Below, piece after piece: positions 1-8,662 of a stretch of DNA of 12,115 nucleotides; position 1 is the first letter of the stretch, and every line of letters begins with the position of its first letter. The notes below the pieces were generated by a model. It did no database searches. It was not told where the DNA came from and saw nothing but the letters and a program-made list of their open reading frames with translations. Origin of the DNA: Lachnospiraceae bacterium (GTDB lineage: Bacteria > Bacillota > Clostridia > Lachnospirales > Lachnospiraceae); assembly GCA_021202715.1 (NCBI GenBank), contig JAJQCL010000006.1, positions 1 through 12,115 of the forward strand. Direction: 5' to 3'. Position numbers and translations under genes: made by a program.

Positions 1-767
1 ATAATAATCTGGGGACCAACCTCCAAAAGCTGAATAAGCAATATGAAGAGGCCAAAAAGAAACTGCATGACATGAAGACATCCGGCAAGGCCTCTGCGAC
101 GGAAATTGATGAACAGGAAGCAGCTGTAAAAGAACTGGCGAATGCCCTTGAAACAGGGAATAAAAACTACCAGACTGCCGAGAACAGGGTTAATAAATGG
201 CAGACCAGTCTGAATAAGGCAAAGACAGAAACAGCTCGTATGGAGACAGAGCTGAAAAAGACCAGCCAGTATATGGATGAGGCCAAAGCCTCCACCAATG
301 GATGTGCGACCAGCATCGATAATTTTGGCAACAAAACGAAGGAAGCGGAGCAGACAACAACATCCTGGATGGAAAAGGTTAAAACCTCGCTTGTCGATAA
401 TGCCGTCAGCACTGTTTTTGAGACTGCGAAAGATGCGGCAATTGAGTTTGCCAAATCTGTTGTCACCGTCGGCAGCGAGTTCGAGGCCGCCATGTCGCAG
501 GTGGAGGCCCTGTCCGGTGCCACAGGGAGCGATCTGGACGCCCTGACCGAGAAAGCAAAGGAACTGGGCGAAACCACCAAATACACGGCCACGGAATCCG
601 CGGAAGCCCTCTCCTACATGGCTCTGGCTGGGTGGGATACGCAGGAAATGCTAAACGGCATCGATGGCGTCCTGAACCTGGCGGCGGCGTCGGATATGGA
701 TCTGGCCACGGCTTCGGATATCGTGACGGATTACCTATCGGCTTTCAATATGGAGGCTTCCCAGTAG
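1..767 (+). CDS. Tape measure protein, N-terminal part (5' end outside window, ends at in-frame TAG)
   Basis: This frame is open from position 3 with no stop, so the gene starts before the window; the ATG at 72 is internal. The first 90 or so codons are charged and heptad-like, as expected of the coiled-coil start of a tape measure protein. From about 450 comes the TP901-type conserved domain, recognisable by GSEFEAAMSQVEALSG, YTATESAEALSYMALAGW and DLATASDIVTDYLSAF. In the family this protein sets tail length and is threaded through the tail tube. The frame is cut by TAG at 765-767 in the middle of that domain, and the same frame continues immediately on the other side, so this is one gene in two pieces, not two genes. 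A product ending here (about 255 residues in the window) would lack nearly the whole protein. The broken state could be a real nonsense mutation, a sequencing error or a read-through point. Confidence 0.85.
   Translation, partial: NNLGTNLQKLNKQYEEAKKKLHDMKTSGKASATEIDEQEAAVKELANALETGNKNYQTAENRVNKWQTSLNKAKTETARMETELKKTSQYMDEAKASTNGCATSIDNFGNKTKEAEQTTTSWMEKVKTSLVDNAVSTVFETAKDAAIEFAKSVVTVGSEFEAAMSQVEALSGATGSDLDALTEKAKELGETTKYTATESAEALSYMALAGWDTQEMLNGIDGVLNLAAASDMDLATASDIVTDYLSAFNMEASQ
765..767 (+). other. In-frame TAG interrupting the tape measure gene
   Basis: The codons run GCT TCC CAG TAG GAA GAG CTG, and the reading frame before and after is the same and encodes one continuous conserved domain. 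Only one base change (for example from CAG, AAG or GAG) is needed to restore it. No other TAG occurs in this frame up to its TGA at 5964. Confidence 0.9.
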
Positions 768-797
768 GAAGAGCTGGTAGACAAGATTGCATATGCC

Positions 798-3700
798 ATG
801 TCCAATTCCAACACCAGTACTGAGCAGCTGGGGGAGGCGTATAAGAACGTAGCTGCCACATCTACGCAGCTGGGCTACAGCCTGGACGATACCACGGCGG
901 CACTGATGATCATGGCTGATGCTGGAATCAAAGGAGGGGAAGCTGGCACAGCTCTGTCTTCCATTATGACCCGGCTGGGCAATAATGTATCCGGATGCCG
1001 GGATATGCTGGAGAGCTACGGAATCGAGGTCTATGACGCGGAAGGAAATGTCAATGACCTGTCTTCCATCCTGTCCGGGATGCAGTCGGTATGGAGTGGC
1101 CTGACTGACGAACAGAAGTCCAACTTGTCGTATACCGTTGCCGGGAAGACCGCGCAGGCGGAGTTGATGACCCTGTTGGGCGAATCCACCGGAAGCCTGG
1201 AGGAATACACGGCCGGTCTGGCTGACTGCGCCGGGACGGCGGAAGACATGGCCGAAACCATGCAGGACAACCTGCAGGGCAGCCTGACAAAGATGGATTC
1301 CGCCGTTCAAGGCTTGCAGACGGAACTCTACGAATGTATTGACGGCCCCCTGACAACCATTGTAGACGGTGTGACCACTGTAATCAACGGCGTAACAAAT
1401 GCACTCTCCGATGAAGAAACCGAGATGGAATCGTTCCTTGCGGATGTGGAAGCATCGGTGGATACGGTGGAAGACCTTATCGCGGAATCGAAGAGCATCA
1501 TGGACACTTCCGCCACGGATACAGCGGATCTGGAGGCATACAAGAACCTTCTCCTGGAATTGAGCGATGCTTCGGAGCTGACAACCTATCAGCAGTACCA
1601 GCTGCAGAATGTGATCGAAGCTCTGGGAGACAGCATCCCAGAGCTGGCCGAGGCGTTTGATGAAGAAACCGGCACGCTGAACCTCACATCTGCGGAACTG
1701 GAAGAACTGATTGACAATTATTCCGCCCTGTCGGAGCAGGAGGCGGCTCTGGAAGCGCAGGCCACGGCGCAGGAGGCTCTGTCGGCGGCCACGCTGGAGC
1801 TGGCAAAAGCAGATGACGCATTGGCACAGGCAGAACAGGACTATCAGGACACCTATGGATCCAGTGATGCGGAGAAGGCGCGGGACAAGGCTCTCAAGGC
1901 GCAGCGGGATGCAAATGAGGCTGTGGAGGAAGCCCAGAAACAGTATGATACAGCTACGGAAAAGCTGGAAGAACTGGGATATACAGGGGAAGAAGCCGCC
2001 GAAGCGACCGAAGAATTGGCTGAGGCGGAGGAGGAACTGTCTGAGACGGCTGCAGAGGTGGCCGCTTCGATCGAGGCATCCGCAGACGCCCAGGCGGAGG
2101 CCTGCAGTTCTGTGTGGGAAGCCTATAATGAGATGGTCGAGGACATCAAGGCAGATATCGCCGATACCATCGACCTGTCTGAAAAATTTGATTCAGGTGA
2201 AGATACAAGCGTCTCCGAGATGATGGCGAATCTGGAGAGCCAGACGGAGGGCCTGCAGACCTACAAGGAAAACCTCCAGACGCTGATCAGCGAGATGGGC
2301 AGCGATCTGGCACCGGAATTTTTACAGTACATCGAGGACATGGGGACTGACGGGGCCGCTATTGTCCAGAACATGGTTGACACCCTGGAGAAGAGCGACG
2401 GAAAGGAGCAGATCAAGGCCCTGTCGGACGAATATGTAGAGGCCATGGATCTGTCGAAAGGCATCGCGGAGATCGGCGCTACGAACAAGCTGGCCTATGA
2501 GATGATGATGGGCGAATTCGGCTCCTCCGAAGCAGATTTTTCCGCCTTGCGGGATTCGATTGATACGGCGGTTGCGGAGGCGGCAGACGGCTGGAGCGGC
2601 CTGTCTGACGCTACTCTGGAGGCTCTGGAGGACACCATTGCCACCGCGGAGGCCATTGGGGTGGAGATTCCCGACAAATTGGCGGACAGTATCGAGAGCG
2701 GCGATGTCAGTGTTGAAGACGCAATTTCGCAGATGAAAGGAGCCATTCAGGGAACCTTTGACGGGCTGGTGGAGATCGCAGAACAAAACGGCATCGAGAT
2801 CGACGACAGCCTGGCATCTGCCATTGAGGAAGGCGGGGACAGCGCCGTTCTGGCCATGAACACCATCATCAGCCAGCTGAGTACCAGCGCCTCCGGGACA
2901 TCCACAGCCATCGCGGAAGGGATCTCTTCCACAGCCGGGGAGGTGAGTACAGCCGCCACAGAAGCGGCGGAATCCGGCGCCCAGAGCACCAGCAACACGG
3001 AATCATCTTATCAGGAAGCTGGTGCGGATGCGGCTGAGGCGTTTGCCGAAGGGATCGAATCAAAAGAATCGGAAGTTGTTTCTAAAGCACAGCAGCTGGC
3101 AGCGAAAGCCCTGGAGGCTGTGAAAAATAATGAAAGCAGCTTCGAGACGGCCGGATATAATATGTCCGCCGGTGTGGCAGCGGGCATTTCTTCCGGACAG
3201 TCCACGGCGATCACCGCCGCCCAGAACATGGCCAAGTCAGCTTTGTCAGCGGCGAAAAAAGAACTGGAGATCCAGTCCCCCTCGAAAAAATTTCGGAATC
3301 AGGTCGGCCAGCAGATCAGTAAAGGCATGGCCTTTGGTATCAGCGATAAGGCATCCCTGGCCAGCGACGAAGCGGCAAAGATGTCGAGCAAGGTATATTC
3401 CAAGGCGACGGCCTGGCTGACGAAATACAAGAAATCGCATAGCGTGTCCCTGTCGGATGAGAAGTACTACTGGAACCAGGTGCTGAAGCATTGCGAGGAG
3501 GGCACATCGGCGTATGAAAAGGCGCTGACCAAATACAGTAATGCCGTGGCGAAAATCGTCAAAAACAGTGTCTCGACCACGACCACCAGCGGATCCGGGA
3601 AGAATAAGAAGACGGTCAAAAAGGATTCCGCCACCTATTACTCCGATATTTACGATGCCGCCGCGGATTATATGGATAAGCTCCAGACCACCAGCGATGT

Positions 3701-5966
3701 GTCTCTGGATGAACAGCTGGCATATTGGGAGGCCATCCAGAAACAGCTGAAGAAGGGCACAGACGCCTGGTATGACGCCCAGAAAGAAATCAATTCCATC
3801 CTGGAGGACTACGAGAGTTCGATCGTTTCCGCAGCGGAGACCACCATGGATCACATGCAGATCATGAACGACGTCTCCATATCGGAGCAGATCGATTACT
3901 GGAAGGAAGTTCGCAGCGAACTGACCAAATATTCTGACGAGTGGTATGAGGTTACTGAAAAGATCAAAGATCTCCGGGAGGAAGCCAACAGCGAAACCCT
4001 GTCGAACGCCGAAAGCACACTCTCCCATATCCAGTCGCTGAATGATATGTCTGTGGATGCAGAGATCGAGTACTGGACCAACATAAAGAGCCAGCTGACC
4101 AAGTATTCTGATGAATGGTACGAGGTTGTTGATAAGATCAGTGAGTTAAAGGATTCGTACTACGATGCGATGTATGAGGCGGCGGAGGATTACGCAGACA
4201 AGCAGGATACGCTGGATGCGTGGTCCCTATCTGAGCAACTCGCGTACTGGGAAGCAGTGCAGAAATCTGTCAAGGAAGGGTCTGACGCCTGGTACAGTGC
4301 ACAGTCTAAGATCAGTTCCATCAAATCCAGTATCGGCACTGTCTCCAACATGACCAGCGTCCTGTCCGCCTATACAACATATTACGATCTTTCGGCCAAA
4401 GCGGAAATGCAGTACTGGGATACTATCCGACAGCAGTACGAGGAGGGGACGGATGAACGTCTGGAGGCAGACCAGAAATATCTGGAGGCCAAGGAGGAGT
4501 ATTACGAAGAACTGGAGGATCTGGAAGAAGACTACGCGGATGCGGTAAAGGACATCGAGGAGCAGCTGGCGGATGACATTGAAGATCTGACGGACAGCTA
4601 TAATGATGCGCTGGACAGCCGGATCAGCGAACTCAAAGACGCTTTCAGCCTGTTTGATGAATTTACATCTGAATCTGAAAATGGCCAGACGCTGCTGTTT
4701 AACCTGCAGTCCCAGGCGGCCGGATATGAAGCCTGGTCCGATGCACTGGATGCATTGGAATCCCGCGGAATCTTGTCGGAGGATCTTCTGGAAGAACTGA
4801 CAGAGATGGGGCCGGACCAGTTGGCGGCCATCTATGCGCTGTCTGATCTGACGGACGAAGAACTGACCGCCTATCAGGAAGCCTACGACAAGAAAATGGA
4901 TGCCGTTACCAAGCAGGCCGAGGAAGATACAGCGGATACTCTGGCAGCGGTGCAGGAGCAGACGGAAGCGCTGAAAGCCCAGGCGGAGCAGGACAAGGCG
5001 GATCTTCTGGCGGAGTACCAGAGCGATGTGGCGTCGGTCAACACAACCATTTCCGATGAGCTGTTGACGCTGGCCAACAGCGCCCAGTCTATCGCAGAAG
5101 ATCAGACCACACAGCTCGTGGCGGCGATCGGCGGCGGGGTGTCAGAGATCAAGGCGGTTTTCTCCGCCAGCAGCAGCGCGGCCAGTGCGGCTGCAAGTAC
5201 GGGAACCAGCACAGCGGCCAGTGGAGTGAGCGACAGTTCAACCAGCTCATCCACAGCGAGTGTTGACAATATACTGGAAGCAATCTATGCGGGGCCGGTG
5301 GTAACGACACTGACCTCGGCACAGCGGAAAAAACATCATGACCTCTATCTGTATCTTGTGGATAATTACGGGCATGGCGGCAAAAACAGTGTATACAAGA
5401 AGCTGGCGTCCCTGCTGGGAGTTTCCATATCCGGTGATACAGTCACATCCGCTGAAAAGACCAAGAACCTGAATAAGCTAAAGAAAAAAGGCTATCGGTC
5501 ATGCGGCCGGAACATCGATGAAGAAATGATCTCGATGGATGAGGAACTGGACACGACTGGCTCCGAGATGATAGTCCGGAAATCCGATAATGCGATCCTG
5601 ACGCGGATCCGCCCGGGCGATGATGTCATCGATGCGGACACAACAAGCAACCTGATCCGCCTGAGCAAGATCAATCCGGATGATCTGATATCAGTCATGG
5701 CGAAACAGCAGAACCTGCTCACATCCTATCTGGATGAGATCAATGCGGCCGGCACAGCAGCTCAGATCAACCAGATGCTGATCGCCGGAGAAAGTACTGC
5801 ACAGCCTACTGTGGATCTGGCGCGGGTAGAGGAAACGCTGTCGTCAGTAGAGGACCTGATTTCGGAATTCCTTCCATACCTGGCCTCAGACCGGAATGTT
5901 TATCTGGGTAAAGAACTGGTTGGAACAGTAGGAAATGAACTGGCCGCCAGAGCCAGAAGGAGGTGA
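798..5966 (+). CDS. Tape measure protein, main part downstream of the TAG
   Basis: Same frame as the upstream fragment; the open frame resumes at 768 and the first ATG is 798. That ATG has no nearby Shine-Dalgarno sequence, so independent initiation is doubtful and the piece is best read as the continuation of one tape measure protein of at least about 1,987 codons. Residue numbers from the ATG: rest of the TP901-type domain 1-160 (AMSNSNTSTEQLGEAYKN, IMADAGIKGGEAGTALSSIM); acidic Ala/Glu-rich coiled coil about 315-430; an IQSPSKKFRNQVG motif near 825 of the kind common in tape measure proteins; six copies of a 58-residue YW repeat about 882-1231; a very acidic coiled coil about 1228-1275; an Ala/Ser/Thr low-complexity linker about 1455-1490; and a C-terminal domain with RIRPGDDVIDADTTSNLIRL near 1605. 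It ends inside the ribosome binding site of the next gene, the distal tail protein, which fits the usual order of siphovirus tail genes. Confidence 0.88.
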   Translation: MSNSNTSTEQLGEAYKNVAATSTQLGYSLDDTTAALMIMADAGIKGGEAGTALSSIMTRLGNNVSGCRDMLESYGIEVYDAEGNVNDLSSILSGMQSVWSGLTDEQKSNLSYTVAGKTAQAELMTLLGESTGSLEEYTAGLADCAGTAEDMAETMQDNLQGSLTKMDSAVQGLQTELYECIDGPLTTIVDGVTTVINGVTNALSDEETEMESFLADVEASVDTVEDLIAESKSIMDTSATDTADLEAYKNLLLELSDASELTTYQQYQLQNVIEALGDSIPELAEAFDEETGTLNLTSAELEELIDNYSALSEQEAALEAQATAQEALSAATLELAKADDALAQAEQDYQDTYGSSDAEKARDKALKAQRDANEAVEEAQKQYDTATEKLEELGYTGEEAAEATEELAEAEEELSETAAEVAASIEASADAQAEACSSVWEAYNEMVEDIKADIADTIDLSEKFDSGEDTSVSEMMANLESQTEGLQTYKENLQTLISEMGSDLAPEFLQYIEDMGTDGAAIVQNMVDTLEKSDGKEQIKALSDEYVEAMDLSKGIAEIGATNKLAYEMMMGEFGSSEADFSALRDSIDTAVAEAADGWSGLSDATLEALEDTIATAEAIGVEIPDKLADSIESGDVSVEDAISQMKGAIQGTFDGLVEIAEQNGIEIDDSLASAIEEGGDSAVLAMNTIISQLSTSASGTSTAIAEGISSTAGEVSTAATEAAESGAQSTSNTESSYQEAGADAAEAFAEGIESKESEVVSKAQQLAAKALEAVKNNESSFETAGYNMSAGVAAGISSGQSTAITAAQNMAKSALSAAKKELEIQSPSKKFRNQVGQQISKGMAFGISDKASLASDEAAKMSSKVYSKATAWLTKYKKSHSVSLSDEKYYWNQVLKHCEEGTSAYEKALTKYSNAVAKIVKNSVSTTTTSGSGKNKKTVKKDSATYYSDIYDAAADYMDKLQTTSDVSLDEQLAYWEAIQKQLKKGTDAWYDAQKEINSILEDYESSIVSAAETTMDHMQIMNDVSISEQIDYWKEVRSELTKYSDEWYEVTEKIKDLREEANSETLSNAESTLSHIQSLNDMSVDAEIEYWTNIKSQLTKYSDEWYEVVDKISELKDSYYDAMYEAAEDYADKQDTLDAWSLSEQLAYWEAVQKSVKEGSDAWYSAQSKISSIKSSIGTVSNMTSVLSAYTTYYDLSAKAEMQYWDTIRQQYEEGTDERLEADQKYLEAKEEYYEELEDLEEDYADAVKDIEEQLADDIEDLTDSYNDALDSRISELKDAFSLFDEFTSESENGQTLLFNLQSQAAGYEAWSDALDALESRGILSEDLLEELTEMGPDQLAAIYALSDLTDEELTAYQEAYDKKMDAVTKQAEEDTADTLAAVQEQTEALKAQAEQDKADLLAEYQSDVASVNTTISDELLTLANSAQSIAEDQTTQLVAAIGGGVSEIKAVFSASSSAASAAASTGTSTAASGVSDSSTSSSTASVDNILEAIYAGPVVTTLTSAQRKKHHDLYLYLVDNYGHGGKNSVYKKLASLLGVSISGDTVTSAEKTKNLNKLKKKGYRSCGRNIDEEMISMDEELDTTGSEMIVRKSDNAILTRIRPGDDVIDADTTSNLIRLSKINPDDLISVMAKQQNLLTSYLDEINAAGTAAQINQMLIAGESTAQPTVDLARVEETLSSVEDLISEFLPYLASDRNVYLGKELVGTVGNELAARARRR
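3441..4490 (+). repeat. Six diverged copies of a ~58-residue repeat in the tape measure protein
   Basis: Each unit reads roughly S-x-x-E-Q-x-x-Y-W, then about 14 residues, then G/Y-T/S-D-x-W-Y-x-x-x-x-K-I. The TGG codon of the YW pair falls at 3471, 3726, 3900, 4074, 4248 and 4416. The steps are 255, 174, 174, 174 and 168 nt, i.e. 58, 58, 58 and 56 residues after a first step enlarged by a Thr/Ser/Lys-rich linker. Copies 3 and 4 are closest (both LTKYSDEWYEV), which suggests recent duplication. Confidence 0.85.
5957..5966 (+). promoter_or_regulatory. Ribosome binding site fixing the distal tail protein start
   Basis: AAGGAGGTGA lies 4 nt before the ATG at 5971 (7 nt from its GGAGG core) and overlaps the last codons and TGA of the tape measure gene. 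It matches the 16S rRNA 3' end almost perfectly and decides for the ATG at 5971 over in-frame codons further upstream. Confidence 0.85.
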
Positions 5967-5970
5967 TGAG

Positions 5971-6825
5971 ATGCTGATTGGCGATTGGGATATTTCGGAG
6001 GCGGGAGCCCGTCAGTGGACGGTCTCATTCAGCAGCTGTGACATATCTTCCAACAGCGAATGGATCGAAGGAAGCCCGATTCCTGTGCTGTTTCGCAACA
6101 CGACATCGTTTAAGACGCTCACCATCAAATTGATGCTGAATGGGAGCAGCCGCGAGGAGATCCTTCTGGCCAGGAGTGACATTCTGGCCAGACTTCTTGA
6201 CCCGTGTAAGCTGACGCTGGATCATTACAGCCATTATTTTTATGGGATCATGACGAAACACAGTGCTCCGAGCGAATTGTCGATGCAGCGCTTCCATACC
6301 CTGACCTTTGAATTCGACTGTTATGAGTATAGCGATGAGCAGACTGTAAGCATGAGCGGGGTTACCCAGACGGAAGTGATAAATTCGGGCAACATTCTGA
6401 CGCCGCTGGTTCTGGAAATCACACCGCAGGAGGATCTGGACACGCTGGAAATCCAGGGGGTCTGCCGCAAACTGTCAATTACATCCGGACCTCTGGAAGA
6501 GCAAAGAAATACCAGAACAGTCACGCCTATTCTGGCGGCCGATGGGACAGAAATCCTCGGCACAACCGATGACGCGGAGGAAACTCCAATCCTGGCCTCT
6601 GATATTTCCTGGGAGAATGACCTTCCGGTTATTTTCACTGGGCTGAAGGCCGGAGTAACGATCACGATCAGTGGAGAGAACGGACTTATATCTGCATCAG
6701 ATTCGGACGAAATCCCGGAAGTAGAATTGTGGGAGCTTCCGACCTTGATGAGTGGATCGAATGTTATTTATGTCAACAGCACGGCGGTGGATATCGTACT
6801 GCGATACTGCCCAAGGTATATGTAA
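5971..6825 (+). CDS. Distal tail protein (Dit-like)
   Basis: A 284-residue protein starting MLIGDWDISEAGARQW. In siphoviruses of Firmicutes the gene directly after the tape measure normally encodes the distal tail protein, a hexamer-forming ring that joins the tail tube to the baseplate or tip. Visible features agree: an N-terminal half with short beta-type segments and the stretch GSPIPVLFRNTTSFKTLTIK, then LDPCKLTLDHYSHYFYGIM and FHTLTFEFDCYEY, typical of the Dit N-terminal fold, followed by a C-terminal half rich in beta strands (ITPQEDLDTLEIQG, DLPVIFTGLKAGVTITISG). It has no catalytic motif. The start is set by the near-perfect ribosome binding site inside the tape measure end, so translation is probably coupled. 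The alternative is a generic tail protein of the same position; the order of genes makes Dit the best reading. Confidence 0.8.
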   Translation: MLIGDWDISEAGARQWTVSFSSCDISSNSEWIEGSPIPVLFRNTTSFKTLTIKLMLNGSSREEILLARSDILARLLDPCKLTLDHYSHYFYGIMTKHSAPSELSMQRFHTLTFEFDCYEYSDEQTVSMSGVTQTEVINSGNILTPLVLEITPQEDLDTLEIQGVCRKLSITSGPLEEQRNTRTVTPILAADGTEILGTTDDAEETPILASDISWENDLPVIFTGLKAGVTITISGENGLISASDSDEIPEVELWELPTLMSGSNVIYVNSTAVDIVLRYCPRYM

Positions 6826-6840
6826 AGGAGTGCCCGGCCT

Positions 6841-7977
6841 ATGCTTGCACTGTATGATGCGGAACACAATTTTCTGGGTTACCTGTCAAAGTACGAAGGG
6901 CTGAAAATCGAAAGCACCTTGTCGACCGGCGAGAAAACGCTGTCGTTTGAATATGCAGCAGACGAATGTGATGCTGAGCCGGAATATTACCTGCGCACGG
7001 AGGACGATGAGTATGTTGTAAAAGAAAAAGTCTATACCCCAACCGGAATCAGCTATGTGGCGACGCTGAACCTGGAAGGCCTGGAGTCCGTCGCATGGAA
7101 ATCCTTTGAGGTAACAGATACAACCATCGATGCCGCGGCGGAAATAGCCATGGAGGATACGGGGTGGACCGTGGGGACCTGTGACGTGACCAAGATTCGG
7201 AGCGCGGGGATACAGATGGCAATGGCGAAGGATGTGATTGACAAATTATGTACAGCCTTTATGTGTGAGCGGGTTTACGATACGATCAATAAAACTGTAT
7301 CTTTTTACAGCGAGGTGGGGGATGATAAAGGAGTTTACTTCCTCCGCGGGCTGAACCTGAAGGAGCTGAAAGTCACCAGCGACAGCTATGATTATTATAC
7401 GCGGATTATCCCCATCGGGGCTGATGAGCTGACCATTGAGGACGTCAATGAAGGCAAGAACTACCTGGATAATTTTCAGTATTCCAGCAAGATCAGACCT
7501 TACATCTGGGAAGATGATTCCTACACAGACGCCACCGCCCTGATGGAAGATGCGGAGCTGAAACTGGCCGATATGTCAAAGCCCACAAAAGCGTATGAAG
7601 TAGATATCATTGATCTGGCCTCTCAAAGCCAGGTATACAGTGTCCTCTCATACGGGCTGGGAGATACGGTGACAGTCATTGACGCCGTGGCAAATGTGCG
7701 GGAAAAACAGCGTATTGTAAAAATCACAGAGTACCCGCAAAGCCCGATGAAGAACTCCTGTGAGCTGTCAAATACAGTCCTGACCTTTGAAGAACTGTAT
7801 TCGAAGCTCCAGGATGCAGTGGATATCATCAATAATGTGACCAGTTCCAACGGCACCGTGTCCGGATATTACGTACACGGAGTTCAGGCGGGGGATGTTG
7901 TTGGGATCGAAACAGTCATTGATGATTCAGAAACCATTCAGAATATAATCGAGCGCCTGGAGGCGTTAGAGGGATAA
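6841..7977 (+). CDS. Tail hub / prophage tail endopeptidase-like protein (Tal-type)
   Basis: A 378-residue protein starting MLALYDAEHNFLGYLSKYEG, with GGAG at 6827-6830 about 10 nt before the ATG. Its order after the distal tail protein and its sequence style (KIESTLSTGEKTLSFEY near the N-terminus, DEYVVKEKVYTPTGISYVA near residue 60, then YYTRIIPIGADELTI in the middle and YGLGDTVTVIDAVANVREKQRIVKI near 280) fit the Prophage_tail / Tal hub family, whose trimer closes the tail tube at the tip. Family members often carry an extra C-terminal hydrolase domain; here the protein ends soon after the hub with a short helical stretch (ETIQNIIERLEALEG), so no peptidase or lysozyme domain is present. 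It sits 15 nt after the distal tail protein gene and 10 to 16 nt before the receptor-binding gene, in one operon. Confidence 0.75.
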   Translation: MLALYDAEHNFLGYLSKYEGLKIESTLSTGEKTLSFEYAADECDAEPEYYLRTEDDEYVVKEKVYTPTGISYVATLNLEGLESVAWKSFEVTDTTIDAAAEIAMEDTGWTVGTCDVTKIRSAGIQMAMAKDVIDKLCTAFMCERVYDTINKTVSFYSEVGDDKGVYFLRGLNLKELKVTSDSYDYYTRIIPIGADELTIEDVNEGKNYLDNFQYSSKIRPYIWEDDSYTDATALMEDAELKLADMSKPTKAYEVDIIDLASQSQVYSVLSYGLGDTVTVIDAVANVREKQRIVKITEYPQSPMKNSCELSNTVLTFEELYSKLQDAVDIINNVTSSNGTVSGYYVHGVQAGDVVGIETVIDDSETIQNIIERLEALEG

Positions 7978-7993
7978 AGAGAGGTAAATGATA

Positions 7994-8662
7994 ATGGCAG
8001 ATGGAACCCTGATCAAAAATTTTGCTTTAACAACAGAACTGAATGACGATGATGATTTTCTTGTCGAAGATTCGGTGCCGACCACCAAAAGAACCAAGTA
8101 CAGCACGTTAAAAGAGGCCGTGACAGGCGACGTGCAGGCGCAGGTGGGGGATGCGTTTTCGGAAGAAACAGATTATTCCTTCGGAGATTACTGTATCTAT
8201 AAAAATACACTGTATCAATTCACTGCAGACCACGCCGCGGGGGCATGGCTGGGGACGGATGTGGAGGCCACCACGATCTCGGCGGAGCTTAGTGAACTAA
8301 ATGGTAATATGCAATTTGAAGTTACCAATAGATTTGAAAGCAATGTTAGCGTACCATCTGAAACATGGACAAATGGCATATCAGTAACATTAGAAGCTGG
8401 CACATATATTATATCTACTATCACACAATTTCCGAATACTGCAACAGGATCAATTCGTAGAATGCGTTTTGGCACAACCGAAGAATCCACGTCATATGGA
8501 TATGGGGATTCTGTGGTAATGGCACCTGTCATATATGCAATGAGCGAGCGTACTTTTTTAAAAACGTTATCGCAGGAAACGACATTTTACTTGGCTGCAT
8601 ATCATGATATAGGTAGCACTGGAAGTGTAAACTATGGCCTTTATTATATTCGGCTTGCTTAA
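7994..8662 (+). CDS. Receptor-binding tail protein with invertible C-terminal half
   Basis: I choose the ATG at 7994 (222 residues, MADGTLIKNFALTTEL) because the AGAGAGG at about 7978-7984 is 9 nt away; the ATG at 7988 is only 3 nt away. Residues 1-100 are the constant part: a short anchoring segment and a YSFGDYCIYKNTLYQFTADH module like small carbohydrate-binding or structural modules in Clostridia phage tail proteins. Then comes a short helical linker ISAELSELNGN at about 95-105, encoded by the 19-bp recombination repeat. Residues 106-222 are a beta-rich binding tip with LEAGTYIIST, RRMRFG, SQETTFYLAAYHDIG and final YYIRLA. The tip DNA is visibly more AT-rich than the first half, suggesting separate origin. 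By family and position the protein should bind the host surface. Its TAA overlaps the TAA of a minus-strand cassette. Inversion between 8290 and 9506 would replace residues 106-222. Confidence 0.85.
   Translation: MADGTLIKNFALTTELNDDDDFLVEDSVPTTKRTKYSTLKEAVTGDVQAQVGDAFSEETDYSFGDYCIYKNTLYQFTADHAAGAWLGTDVEATTISAELSELNGNMQFEVTNRFESNVSVPSETWTNGISVTLEAGTYIISTITQFPNTATGSIRRMRFGTTEESTSYGYGDSVVMAPVIYAMSERTFLKTLSQETTFYLAAYHDIGSTGSVNYGLYYIRLA
8290..8308 (+). repeat. Left inverted repeat of the invertible segment (candidate recombination site)
   Basis: The 19-mer tagtgaactaaatggtaat is identical to the reverse complement of 9488-9506. Codons here read AGT GAA CTA AAT GGT AAT (SELNGN) inside the receptor-binding gene. 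Flanks on both sides differ between the two copies apart from a TG two bases downstream. The first ten bases have a small dyad (TAGT-GA-ACTA). Confidence 0.92.

Noticed and set aside
3246..4028. Long minus-strand open frame opposite the tape measure gene
   Set aside because: It is a shadow of the biased codon use of the coding strand, with no start signal and no recognisable domain.
1..5966. Reassignment of TAG to glutamine as in some crAss-like phages
   Set aside because: Only one TAG occurs in nearly 2,000 codons, no other plus-strand gene holds an internal TAG, and the silent cassette ends with TAG.
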